A DNA stretch of 64,000 nucleotides from Clarkia xantiana subsp. parviflora. Taxonomy: Eukaryota; Streptophyta; Magnoliopsida; Myrtales; Onagraceae. The stretch covers positions 5,328,979-5,392,978 of the forward strand of contig JAPTYO010000022.1 of assembly GCA_036873135.1 (NCBI GenBank). The letters are read 5' to 3'. Below are positions 35,988 to 47,070 of this stretch, in pieces; position 1 is the stretch's first letter; every line of letters begins with the position of its first letter. Position numbers and translations under genes: made by a program. Below the pieces are notes generated by a model. It was not told the origin of the DNA and did no database searches. It saw only the letters and a list, made by a program, of their open reading frames with translations.

Positions 35988-36737
35988 ACTGAAACCTGTG
36001 TTATCAGAATCGGACGGGTATCGAATCGGCCAAGATACCGGTTTTCGGTTCAACCGGTTGGACCCGGTTTGAACCCGGTCCGACCGTTCTGAGTTAAAAA
36101 AGGTCAGAATGTTGCGGGATTACTCATCTACCCACCACCGCAGAAGCTGATATCAGACACCCAGCAAAAAGACTCATTCACCTTCAGCCTCACCCACCTA
36201 ACAGAATTACTTCCCATCCACCCACAGCAAAAGTACTCATTCCAATGTCTTCTCTTGAAAAATTTCAATCTCCCTCTGCTTAACAACTCTACCTTCTACT
36301 GCTTTCAAGTTTCACCTCCCTTCTAGTGGTTTCGCTCTTATTTGACTTTCTACAGAAAATAAATAGAAGCAGAAAGAAATATGAAAATGATACATATCTG
36401 ATTGTAATCCATGCAATTGCTTCTCCAGAAAGTTCGAATCTTCCAGTGAGAGATTTGAGAGGCAACCAACCCACACAGAGAATTTCCTTCTAGAGAAGAT
36501 TTGGGCATGACGGCCGGGGAGATCTCACCGGAGAAGTTGGATGCGAGGTGAACCGCACAAGATTGGTGAGGTGAACCACACGAGGTTGGCCTACTCTTCT
36601 AAGTCTCCATCTTCTTCTCTCTGAAACAAATGGAAGAAGAAGAAGGAGGTTATTTCCCTCTGGCGGCTGCACTATTTAGTTAGGGTTTTTCTATTCTTTT
36701 TTTTTAATGTTGAACCGGTGGGCCGGTGGACCGTCCG

Positions 36738-37352
36738 TGTTAGATATCTGTCTAATTCGGGTTCGTATTTACATTTCGGGCCTCATAAAATATCCCAAAA
36801 ACCCGTAAAAAAAACCCTTTCGCGGACACCCTAGTCTGAAACGGTCCGGGATACGCGTAATTCCCGGGCCGAAGGACTTCCGGATTACCATTTTACCTCG
36901 TACGTTTACTCTGATTAATTCGTCAAGTACGGGAAGTCGGTGCATACATAGTCCGCCTTGATGACGGTATACGTCTTCTTTACATACTGACATCAAGTAC
37001 TTCAAAACTGAGCAGGATCCTTAGGTTCCCTATAAATAGGGGCCTATGTCTCTCATTTGGAACTCACCTCACTTTTGGACTTGAAATGCTCTGACTTCTC
37101 TCTAAGGCTTTCTCTCTCTAAAAGTGCTAATTTGAGCGTCGGAGTGGGCCCAACCAGCATTCCCCCCCTCCCCACGCTGGTTACTGCCCTTTGTGCAGGT
37201 CCCGAAGATCAAAAGTCCAAGGTTGAGGATTGAAGTCTAGCTCGGTGATTGTGTATTAAGGATTGCGGCGTTCCCGTCCTTATACATATATCTCGAGCCC
37301 GATCGGGAAGGAAAAAGCCCGAAGCAGCCCAAGTGGTGAAGCGAACCCAACA
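36738..37352 (+). repeat. 5' LTR of element B (615 bp)
   Basis: TG...CA ends. TATA tataaat at 37031-37037. Relative to the 3' LTR it lacks about 77 bp between two copies of tccggatt near 36880, and about 22 bp near 37310, consistent with small deletions between short direct repeats. Confidence 0.92.
37031..37037 (+). promoter_or_regulatory. TATA box, 5' LTR of element B
   Basis: tataaat in ttccctataaatagggg, conserved in the 3' LTR (46565-46571) and in B2 (20334-20340). Confidence 0.55.
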
Positions 37353-37372
37353 TTTGGCGCCGTCTGAAGTGA
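37353..37372 (+). other. primer binding site of element B
   Basis: tttggcgccgtctgaagtga directly after the 5' LTR; shares tggcgccgtct with C and D. Confidence 0.5.
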
Positions 37373-37399
37373 TTCGAACAAAAAGCCGTGCTGCAAGCC

Positions 37400-39250
37400 A
37401 TGACAGGAAGACGACCCAATAAAACGGGTGTAAGCAGGATGAACCCAACGAGAAGTCAACCAGGACCTTCTCACATGCCGGACGCAGAATCCACAGCTTT
37501 GTCCATTCCGTCCGCAAACGCCCCTCCTACACAGTTCATGCCAGAAGATCAGAACAACGTGCCTCCACAAGAGCAATGAGCAAGGGTGGATCAAGAAATT
37601 CCATCAGGAATGCCAGCTGAGGCAACACAGCAGCAGCTAGGCAATGCAGCCAACATGCCTACAGTCACACCGGCATTGATGGCAGCATTGGAAGAACTTC
37701 TTGCTCTCAGGGAGATCTTAAAGAATCAAGGTTATGTTGTGCCTCCACCACCCCCGCGTGATTATGAACAGGTTGCTCCAGCCAGAGAAGCGTCATATGA
37801 TGCCAACCAGCAAAAAACGCAACACCCAGGCGGGATAGAAGATTCTGAAGATGCCTATCAACAGACCAGGCGCGAGCCAGCACGTTCAGGCACTCCAAGC
37901 GTTGGCATGAAGCAACAAGGAGTAAGATGGAAGCAGCCTCCTGTGAGCAATTCACAACGCCCACACAAGGAGGATAACTCTAAAACAACAAGCCAGGCTG
38001 GCACAGGCAACGAGGGGTGGAGGAAGCCCGCGCACGAAAACGACATCCCAATCACGGGACTCACGCCTAAGGCCTTAGAAGAAATGATTGAGAGGAAAAT
38101 GAAGCAATCGAAAATGAAGGGAATGCATGCCCTGGAAGAAAATGCATCGCACCCATTCTATGATGAATTAGTGCATAGTCACGTTCCAGATGCCCTGTAC
38201 AGAATCGGCGGATAAAAATATAGATGGAAAGGAGATCCAATCGAGCATGTGCAGCAACATGAAGCGTCTCTGCTAGGACGAACGGACAACCCGCATCACG
38301 TTGCCATGACATTTGCTAATATTCTCGTTGGAACTACTGCAGATTGGTTTTTCTCGCTGCCATGCGGAAGCGTCACGTCATGGGCATATCTAAAGGCAAA
38401 ATTCATTCAAAGATACATGGGAGAGCGCACACTCCTTAAAGGGTCGAACGCGTTGAATGAGGTGACACAGCAAAACGACGAGTCGTTAGCATATTATTAC
38501 ATCTGTTTCAATCAAAACATCTCAGACATCCAAGGAAACATCACCGAAGGAGAAATCGTGCGCGCCTTCATTGCAAACTTAGGCCGAAGAGGACATGCCC
38601 TGGCTGAAAAGATGGCAAGGCGCCCAGCTGAGACGCTTGAAGAATTGGTGGCGAGAGTAAAAGAATTTGTGGATCTGGACAGAGAACAACATAAGGCAAA
38701 AGTTAGTGCAGCTCGCGCTAAGGAGAAGCAAGCAAAACCCAAGCAAGGCCCGCAGCAAGTGAGACAATTCCAGCCCCACAAGAGGCCATATCAGCCCGAA
38801 TTCCAAAAACCAAAAGAAGTGAACCTGGCAGAGTGCGTTCCTTTGAATGCACCACTTTCCATAATCCTGAAGAAGATGAAGGAGGATAATATGTGGAGGG
38901 CAGCGAATTTCCGAAAAGGGCCACTGGGAAAGCAGGAAGATAAATGGTGTGAAAACCATGAAGTCTACGGCCATGAAACAAACAGCTGCGTCAGCTTGCG
39001 ATTTCGCATAAACAACTTCATCCTTAAAGGGGAGCTCAAGCAATATGTCGACCAAGGCGACAAACGACAAAAGAAGAACCATGCAGAGCAACCCAGGAAG
39101 GGAAACAAGGGAAAGGAGAAAGTCAACGACAACCCACCACCGCCAAAGCGTGGTGTCATCAACGTAATCCATGGTGGGCCAGCAGCAGGAGGTAGCGTTT
39201 CTAACGCCCGGGATGTCTATGCCTCACAGCTTCAGGTTCTGCCCAAATAA
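37400..39250 (+). pseudogene. gag: gag (first copy) of element B
   Basis: The start is MTGRRPNKTG at 37400. The same frame is broken by TGA at 37577-37579 and TAA at 38213-38215, otherwise open to 39250. The capsid-type region at about 38220-38690 (GDPIEHVQQHE, TTADWFFSLPCGSVTSW, KFIQRYMGERTLL, DESLAYYY, GEIVRAFIANL) is followed by a basic region and a zinc knuckle C-x2-H-x4-H-x4-C at about 38947-38990. It ends with the motif VINVIHGGPAAGG before the protease. A frameshift near 39300 separates it from the next frame. Confidence 0.82.
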
Positions 39251-39318
39251 GGAAAGAGGCGGCAACCAGAAAAGGAGGACATAATCATCCCATTCTCAAA
39301 CGCCGAAAGAAACACATA

Positions 39319-40467
39319 GTGTATCCTCATGATGATGCTTTGGTCATAACAATGGACATCAATGGATTTGATGTGCAAAGGATTCTGGTAGATGGTGGGA
39401 GTGCTGCGGATTTAATGCATATAGAGGTGCTCAAGAAGATGGGGAAAAAGGAAGCTGATCTCTCACCGAGCACGTTCCCGTTGGTTAGTTTCGCAGGAGC
39501 GGCAACCTATCCATTGGGCATGATTACTCTTCCAGTTATCCTTGGAGACGGGTGGAAAGCATTGCATATAGACGTCACATTTGTGGTGGTGAACAACCTG
39601 GGGGCATATAACGGCATCCTAGGGAGAACAATGATCAACCCACATGACATTGTGCCATCTACAGCTCATCAGAAAATGAAGTTCCTAACTCCGCACGGAA
39701 TTGGAGAAGTGCTAGGTGATCAGAATGCCGCACGAAAGTGCTATGTTAATGCCCTGAGGAAAATTAAACAGGTGTCAATTGCCATGATAGGAGTTGGTGC
39801 AAAGAGAAAGCTGTTCGCCTTGAACGAAGATGATGAAAGGAAGAAGGAAAAATTATCACCAAGGTCCGAACTTGACAGGAATCTTTATTCACCTAAGCGG
39901 AGTGTGCTTGATGTCAAGCAGAGAGAAGAAGAATCCATCATGTACTACTTCCGAAGGTTCGCTCAAAATGCAACTGCACTGAGAGCAATCAAGAAGGACG
40001 TCATCAACGCATTTTTCCTGAACATGAATGCATCAACATTTTTGCTATTTGGAAGGGAATTTGGGTGGAGCACAACCAAGACAATGGCGTGCTTAAAAGA
40101 CAAGATGGAGACTGCGATCTCTTATGAGCGTGAATTGAGATGGGACACACCTCTCAACACAGGTGGGGAAACTCAAACTTCAAGGAAACCAGAAGGCTCA
40201 AGCATGGATTATGCCAACATCTTCACACCTTTGAACACAGAGATGGAGAAGATATACGTCAAGCTTCTGGAAAACAAGCTTCCAAGACCACTTGAGCCCG
40301 AAACCACCTTCTTAGGCAGGGATGTTGAAGAATGGTGCCAATATCACCAAACTTGGGGGCATAGTACCAATGGTTGTTTAACCTTGAGGATGGAGATTGA
40401 AGAATTTATCGCGCATGGAGCTCTGGGAAGCTATGTCGCGAACAACAAACTGCCGAGATATATCTGA
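39319..40467 (+). CDS. protease fused in frame to a second gag-like segment (element B)
   Basis: A 382-codon open stretch. The first half is a Tat protease: DDALVITMDINGFD, the active site ILVDGGSAADLM at about 39385-39420, then LGAYNGILGRTMINP and KCYVNALRKIK. Where RT should follow, the frame instead continues into gag-like sequence. It has REEESIMYYFRRFAQNA (compare DESLAYYYICFNQN of the first gag), FTPLNTEMEKIYVKLLENK (compare FTPLHVSMVEVYQKMLEQN in element A gag) and a second zinc knuckle C-x2-H-x4-H-x4-C at about 40337-40380. It stops at 40465-40467. The second gag half resembles element A more than the first gag of B, suggesting fusion between families. Confidence 0.75.
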   Translation: MYPHDDALVITMDINGFDVQRILVDGGSAADLMHIEVLKKMGKKEADLSPSTFPLVSFAGAATYPLGMITLPVILGDGWKALHIDVTFVVVNNLGAYNGILGRTMINPHDIVPSTAHQKMKFLTPHGIGEVLGDQNAARKCYVNALRKIKQVSIAMIGVGAKRKLFALNEDDERKKEKLSPRSELDRNLYSPKRSVLDVKQREEESIMYYFRRFAQNATALRAIKKDVINAFFLNMNASTFLLFGREFGWSTTKTMACLKDKMETAISYERELRWDTPLNTGGETQTSRKPEGSSMDYANIFTPLNTEMEKIYVKLLENKLPRPLEPETTFLGRDVEEWCQYHQTWGHSTNGCLTLRMEIEEFIAHGALGSYVANNKLPRYI

Positions 40468-41688
40468 GGGAGATAGACTTTCCACTTTTAATCTATCTTT
40501 TTCAGTGCACCTTTAGGAACATAAGTGTAGTTTATGCCTTTGTAATAAGAAGTATTTCGGAAGGAGCAGTCAATAGACGCTTTCCCGCAAAGTTATTGTT
40601 AACACGGCAAGTATCTAATGATGATCAATTTACTTTCGTATGTACATCTCTACATTATGCATTATACTCTGGATTAACGTCAAAACAACGTACATACTAC
40701 TCATAATCATCACACCATGCAACTTATAATAGGCGACATCAATAAGTGCATCTTCAGCAAATTCAAAAGCAATATCATGCAATATTCCAAAAGTGACATG
40801 GTGCAACACCCTTCTCAAAAGGACAATACCCATGTTCACATCTATCAAAAGTAACATGTTGCGAAGGATGGCAAAACTCATGTTTACTCCTAAAAAATGA
40901 CATGTTGTGAAAACCTTTGGGCAAATCCTCATGTTCATAGCCATTCCCTGAATTAAAACAGGATGCGGCAAGTGCAATGATGGGACTGATCACCCCACCG
41001 TGGCGGAAGTCCTCTTGTTAGACGACAACCCCACACACTAAAAGTATGCATACTCTCTTAAGGTTTCATACACCATGAAGACTTAAGCCCGAAAAGGGAT
41101 AGCTTCATGTTATACGCTTTTTTAAGCAAACCTTGTATAAAACTCATCAAACTTACAAGTCGAGTCTTGTATAACGTTATCGTGCTCTTTAGCATTTAAC
41201 GCAAAAACAGCAAAATAAGCAAGAAATACCTTGCAACAACGTCGCCTTAGAGTTGAACTAAGAGACGGTATAAACTTAAGTCTTGCTTCGTCAAGATGAC
41301 AATTGCTATATGTCAAGTGCCAGTGCCGAGTGCCAAGTGCCAAGTGCCCGCGCCAAGTACATTACCACTTACAACACTACAAGTACCTAGCGTACGCATA
41401 TCGACATGCCTTGGAATCCAACCAAGAAGGATGCTCATAACACTCGACAATGCACGACATATAGTCACAATTATGGACGTCATGTTCATCATCTAAGGAT
41501 ATCTATCCTATCTCTCAAGTCCAAAGTATACGGACAACATGGATACTTAAGGTATGAAATATTACTAACAAGATATCACATGATTCTTATTATTGAAAAA
41601 CAGGTCCAAAGGACGAAGTTCCATACAAAAAAAACACACAAATAAAGGTTTGGGCAAAAGCCTCAAACATATCATCATCACCAAAGGA
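40468..41688. other. non-coding interior of element B
   Basis: About 1.2 kb without a supported gene. It holds a short cluster of agtgcc units at about 41316-41360 and degenerate direct repeats around atgacatgttg...gcaaa..catgtt at 40790-40950. No RT or integrase remnants. Confidence 0.5.
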
Positions 41689-44002
41689 CTAACACAACAT
41701 GTCCAAGAAATCAACACCAAGTTCAACATCAGCATTGTCATATCCAAACGTCAAAGCAATAGAAGCCGCTTCAGCTGCCTTACGTTGCAAATCCGCAACA
41801 TGGCCAACAGCAAAAGAAGAGTAAGGACCCAGCTTGTCAAACGGAAACCCAGGGGCAAGTGCATGAACTCTGCCAATGTAATCTTTGGCGAACTCATCAA
41901 CCAAAGGTGCAAGATCCGCTTTAGCAGCAGCAAGGATGGCGACATAATAGGCAGGGGTACTAGGATCAATATCCAGCTTTGTGTTTCTCGTCACGAACAG
42001 AAGCAAGCGCGGCATCATGAACAATGTTGTTCTCCGCAATTTGCTGTTTGATGGCAACAATCCCGGCCTCGAGTTGTTCTGCATGGACCCGACGAGCAAC
42101 AATACGCGCATCAATATCGCCAACCTTAGAGTTCAAATTCTGCACTTCCTCTTCAGATTGTGCAAGCTCGCGGGAAACTATACTACACTTCTTAATAGCA
42201 GCCTTCCTCTCACTTACAAGCTCCAACACGAAGGAAGACATGTTCATCATCCTTGAAATAGCCTAGGTATAACAAACAAGGCAATCATGATCAACAACAA
42301 CAACAAAGCATATGTGAGCAACAAGAAAGCAAAAAATTAGAGCAAGATCTACCGGTGCAAATTCAGCTAGGCCGTTCTCAACATATGCCTGTGCCTCCTC
42401 ATCAGTAGACGGCCTAACATCATGATCACGGGGGGAACACATCTTTGAAGCACACGCACACAAACTCATGGAGTGCTAAGTTTGGAGTCCTTCGGGAAAT
42501 GAAGATTACCAGCAGAGAAAGGTGACCAGTTTTCTCCGGAAACATCAATCCCGTCAGAAAGGATCAAATCATCACGCTTAATGCGTGACAACGCTACAAT
42601 AAGAACAAAGTAAAACAAAGAAGACATTAGCAAAATATACTAAGTATAAGAGGTATGTAAAAAAGAACAATGCATACCCCGGCGGGAAGAGCGCTCCTCC
42701 TCGGGACGGTCCCTCGACCGGGGGGCAGAAGGCGCTATCGTGCGACTCTCAACTCTCTTCCCTTTACTGCAAAAAGGAGCTGGAATAGCCGCACTAGGTT
42801 TACAACGCTTCGGGTCACTCGAGGGACACGCCCCTGCGGCAGATCTCTTGGGAGGAACACTAGTGGCAGGTACCGCAACAACGCGCTCAGTCACATGCAC
42901 GGAGTTACCTAAAGGAACAAAGACAACGTGGATATAACAAAACTTGAAAAAAAAATCAGTAAGTCAAGCGAAAGATACAAGAAGACGCCTCACTCTTCGG
43001 TCCTTTGCCACGATCATGTCCGGAGCCTTCAGGAATAGTGGGGGCAACATTACGAGCACGACGCCCAACTGGCAGGATGTCACGATCATTAGCTCTCTGC
43101 AAAGACGAGCTTTTCCCATCAAAACGACCTACATTGCAACATGGTACATGTTATAAAAAATATCAACATACCAAATCTTCATAAGGAAGTATATGAATCC
43201 CGGCATCAATCAAGTCTCGATCCGAGGCACGTAATAGACAACGATAGCGACGCTCTTGCTGACATCGAAGAATGCTCTTCACCGCCTCCCTATCATCCAG
43301 GGAAAGGTCAGAAAAAATAGGAGCAGGATCAGCCTTCTCCACATCCTCAACATCCCAAGTAGTCCAGACATCGCATACGAAGAAGTAGTGATGTCGCCAA
43401 TGCGAACCAGAACGACCAGCCGGTGCGGCTAGACGTTGTTTGTGATCCCACTCGGCATCTCCAAGACCGAGCTTCTCGAAGCCCTTATCTTGCAAGTTCG
43501 GCCAATGCATCTTCATTCCACACAACCCCGTCGTGTCTGGAGACATCAATTGATAGAAGCATCGGAAAAGAGTGGTAGAATAGTGCCAAGATTGCTTGTG
43601 GAACAAAACTCGAAAGCAACTCCATACATGAAGGCCAGCAGGAGATAGGTTTAAGGGAGATATCCGGTAATAGCGGCAAAGATCCACCAAGTCAGGACAA
43701 TAGGGAAAACGCGGGTCTTCCTTAATCTGCGAGGTATAAACCGCGGATAGATCACTTGGAGGAATAGTAACTTGCCCTTTTCTAGAATCCGGCAGCACGT
43801 CATAGGGAAGAACAGCCTCCAAAGCAGAATCAAGTCCACAGCAAGTCGCATACAGCTCAAACATATCTTCATCAATGCAGTTGAAGAAGTAACTCACATT
43901 CCTCGTAGGGTCCTTAAGAGACTCAACTGTGTTGATACCCGGCTCATCTCCAACATCTGAACATAATGTCACTCGCGGAACAGGGATAGAAGACTTACTC
44001 AT
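41689..44002 (-). pseudogene. antisense gene (aORF) of element B
   Basis: The N-terminal exon reads from MSKSSIPVPR at 44002 to about 43163. It contains DLSAVYTSQIKEDPRFPYCPDLVDLCRYYRISPLNLSPAGLHVWSCFR, counterpart of the GIRFPF..LVE..HYRTHP..FSPHAIRLWNAF block in the C and D antisense genes (sequence comparison). Downstream pieces are a basic/charged segment (42640-42900) and a coiled-coil region (41966-42250, with SEEEVQNLNSKV). The C-terminal frame ends LDMLC-stop at 41689. Exon limits between pieces are uncertain and the coiled-coil and terminal frames differ by a shift or splice. Function unknown. Confidence 0.55.
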
Positions 44003-44164
44003 GATAACCACGACAAGAAGACTAACTCTGAAAGAAGACTGCGTAACTCGGAATCCTGAAATTACAAGTAACAAGTTAATCAGTATGCAAGCTCTATGTA
44101 TGTACATGCATATCGACATGAGTACATGATTTCAAGGACGTAATATTTTCTAACTACGGGGGCA

Positions 44165-44795
44165 AGCACGCGCATACGTGTACGTACATACATGTCGACA
44201 AGGATGCATGTCGACGAGTGAAAAATATTTTCTAAGTATTTCCATGTACGTACATACATGTCGACAAGGATGCATGTCGACAAGAAGAAAATATTTTCTA
44301 AGTGTTTCCATGTACGTACATACATGTCGACAAGGATGCATGTCGACGAGTGAAAAATATTTTCTAAGTGTTTCCATGTACGTACATACATGTCGACAAG
44401 AGGAAAATATTTTCTAAGTGTTTCCATGTACGTACATACATGTCGACAAGGATGCATGTCGACAAGTGAAAAATATTTTCTAAGTGTTTCCATGTACGTA
44501 CATACATGTCGACAAGAGGAAAATATTTTCTAAGTGTTTCCATGTACGTACATACATGTCGACAAGGATGCATGTCGACAAGAAGAAAATATTTTCTAAG
44601 TGTTTCCATGTACGTACATACATGTCGACAAGAATGCATGTCGACAAGAAGAAAATATTTTCTAAGTGTTTCCATGTACATACGTACATGTTGACAAGAG
44701 GAAAATATTTTCTAAGTGTTTCCATGTACGTACATACATGTCGAGAAGGAGAAAATATTTTCTAAGTGTTTCCATGTATATATGTATATGTCGAC
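44165..44795 (+). repeat. palindrome-rich tandem array, ~10 units (element B)
   Basis: Alternating long and short units. A long unit has gtacgtacatacatgtcgac, aaggatgcatgtcgac, then gaaaatattttctaagtg and tttccat; short units lack aaggatgcatgtcgac. The blocks gtacgtac, gtcgac, atgcat and gaaaatattttc are each perfect palindromes. The core aaaatattttctaag occurs ten times between about 44225 and 44765. Long frames open on both strands here are a by-product of the repeats. Confidence 0.85.
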
Positions 44796-46179
44796 AAGGG
44801 CGGATTGTATACATCAAGTAGCTACTATCGACTTCTACACAATGCCTCTTGGATATTCTTACGACGCTTATCGATAAAGCTCATACGACAACATCTATGC
44901 TATCATTACCAACGTACAACCATGGACGACCATGCACGTGCAACTATCAATCATCAATATCAAGCATGCTAGAACAACGACTAAAGCATTGGAAAATATG
45001 TCAACAACGAACGCTATGCGTAAGGGAAGTATAACGATTCATTTAGACTTTTCTAAAATTTTCAGTACTTAGAAAAATTTTGGCCGATTTGGGGCTAAGT
45101 ATTCTAATGCATTTCATCAAACACCTTGTGTGCATGATAAGATAACTAGGTACATTATGATTTCAAGTCTAAATCAAGGCCAAACGGAGTCACGAAAGGT
45201 CTAACCATATACGAAATTAGACTCACCAACACGAAACAAGTTCGAATTGCTACTCGCCCTCACCCGAGGATCCACGCGCCGTCGCCGTCCGCACGCGCCG
45301 CCACCACCGCCCTCACGCGCCGCCGTCAATTGCCTCACGCGCCGTCCCTTTTTGCTTCACGGGCCATCTCGGTTCCCTCCTTGCCCGGATTCGATCTTGA
45401 TCGATGTCAAATGTGATGTGATTACTCCAAATTCACACCTCCATGAATTCCCTCTTCATCAAGAATGGAGAGCTTCTTGAAGATTTATCTATTAAGGATG
45501 TAAGATAATGGATATTTTCTCTCCTAATTCTCATTAATAGTGCCTACACCATGTGTTAAGGACTAAACTAATATTTATTTTCACACAAGTCCTTAGTATC
45601 ACATACTTGCATCTCTCCTATGCTTGTTTTACATACATGATCTCTAGTATTACATATCGCGTTTCATAGATCGTCATGCATGATTATCGCCTTTATACGT
45701 ATATAATACAAATTCATGATAGTCACGTGATTACTTTTATAATCTAAGTATGAATTGAATGTTTGCATCATTTTCCATGATTACATCATACTACATGCTT
45801 GCATCATTTTTCATATTTACATCATGCTTCTCATGATTACATACATGTTCTCCAATTTCATATTACTCTAAGTGTTTTTCTTATTGCATGATTACGTCAT
45901 TCATCTACTACACTATCATCATTTACATATTGACAACATATTATATGCTTATTTCATACACCATGATATTATCATAAAGCATATCATTGTACGCATATTG
46001 TCCGTTACGCTAACCTTGTAAACAGATTACGTACGTATGGCGAATAATTAAAAGTTGGTCAAATTTAAGATCCCAACATTCGAATTGACAAACAGGCCAC
46101 CCCTAAGGTCAGTACCGAACCTAAATCTGACGAATATCTTATATTTAAAAAGAGTCAAGTACGGGTTTTGAACCACTAC
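44796..46179. other. non-coding 3' interior of element B
   Basis: A CG-rich stretch with repeated cacgcgccg at 45250-45370 and an AT-rich stretch with recurring catgattacatca and catgcttgcatcatt (45640-45900). The last 240 bp match B2 at 8694-8943. No gene seen. Confidence 0.5.
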
Positions 46180-46195
46180 TTGACTCGGGGGCAAG
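46180..46195 (+). other. polypurine tract of element B
   Basis: tgactcgggggcaag before TGTTAG of the 3' LTR; conserved in B2 at 8927-8943. Confidence 0.55.
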
Positions 46196-46905
46196 TGTTA
46201 GAAATCTGTCTAATTCGGGTTCGTATTTACATTTCGGGCCTCGTAAAATATCCCAAAAACCCGTAAAAAACCCTTTCACGGACACCCAAGTCTGAAACGG
46301 AACGGGATACGCGTAATTCCCGGGCCGAAGGACTTCCGGATTGCCCTAAGGCGATCCGGAGGTCCGGAGGCAATCCGGACCCGTCCCGGATTGTTAAAAC
46401 AATCAGGGTAGGTCCGGATTACCATTTTACCTCGTACGTTTACTCCGATTAATTCGCAAAGTACGGGAAGTCGGTGCATACATAGTCCACCTTGATGACG
46501 GTATACGTCTTCTTTACATACCGACATCAAGTACTTCAAAACTGAGCAGGATCCTTAGGTTCCCTATAAATAGGGGCCTAGGTCTCTCATTTGGAACTCA
46601 CCTCACTTTTGGACTTGAAATGCTCTGACTTCTCTCTAAGGCTTTCTCTCTCTAAAAGTGCTAATTTGAGCGTCGGAGTGGGCCCAACCAGCATTCCCCC
46701 CTCCCCACGCTGGTTACTGCTCTTCGTGCAGGACCCGACGATCAAAAGTCCATGGTTGAGGATTGAAGTCTAGCTCAGTGATTGTGTATTAAGGATTGCG
46801 GCGTTCCTGTCCTTATACATATATCTCGAGCTCGATCGGGAAGGAAGAAGCCCGTTCGTGAAGGAAAAAGCCTGAAGCAGCCCAAGTGGTGAAGCGAACC
46901 CAACA
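46196..46905 (+). repeat. 3' LTR of element B (710 bp)
   Basis: TG...CA ends followed by the duplicated target gtccg. It retains about 77 bp of palindrome-type U3 sequence that the 5' LTR has lost, including ggattgttaaaacaatc. TATA at 46565-46571. Confidence 0.92.
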
Positions 46906-47070
46906 GTCCGGTTCTCTGAAAACCGGCCGGTTCGCCAAAAAATCGGCAATCGAACCGGGTTCGCTTACATCCTCCGGATTTACTCTAACCGGACCGTTAA
47001 AGGTACCAGTTCCGGTTCGAACTCAGTCGGACCGCCGGTCCGGTCCAGTTCTGATAACACTGACTGAAAC

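Larger units (their letters stand above)
36738..46905 (+). mobile_element. Element B: complete non-autonomous gypsy (Tat-type) retrotransposon, 10,168 bp, no pol
   Basis: Flanked by the 5-bp duplication gtccg (36733-36737 and 46906-46910). LTRs begin TGTTAGA and end GAACCCAACA. The interior has gag, protease and a second gag-like segment (37400-40467), a non-coding stretch, a minus-strand gene (41689-44002), a palindromic repeat array (about 44170-44790) and a spacer. No RT, RNase H or integrase motif was found in any frame. The LTRs differ at about 20 positions plus two indels (hand count), more than C or D, so B is the older insertion. Confidence 0.92.
35996..47062. mobile_element. non-autonomous hAT-like element, ~894 bp before insertion of element B
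   Basis: Terminal inverted repeat CTGTGTTATCAGAA on the left and CAGTGTTATCAGAA (complement) on the right. It is flanked by an exact 8-bp duplication actgaaac at 35988-35995 and 47063-47070. An 8-bp duplication with CAG-type ends is the hAT pattern. Outside element B it consists of 35996-36737 and 46911-47062, and the ends are rich in CCGGTT-type sequence. No transposase is seen. The inner part (36120-36690) has short open frames on the minus strand without a recognised domain. Confidence 0.75.

Noticed and set aside
36120..36690. Captured host gene fragment within the hAT-like element (minus frames near 36490-36672)
   Set aside because: Short frame with no recognisable domain; cannot be told from random openness without a search.
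36733..36737. Host gene promoter remnants in the LTR of element B acting on SCYL1
   Set aside because: The LTR points to the plus strand, away from the minus-strand gene; no evidence for bidirectional activity.
43956..44002. Possible 42-bp intron right after the start of the B antisense gene (ATGA|GTAAGT...TTCAG)
   Set aside because: In frame, but too short for a plant intron, and the unspliced sequence is open as well.
44080..44765. Multiple 60-137-codon frames with METLRKYF-type repeats
   Set aside because: Direct consequence of the palindromic tandem array; frames exist on both strands.
44165..44795. CRISPR-like array
   Set aside because: Regularly spaced repeats, but the spacers are repeats themselves and the context is a plant retrotransposon.
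45247..45480. 77-codon Pro/Arg-rich frame in element B
   Set aside because: CG-rich repeat of cacgcgccg; no domain or splice context.
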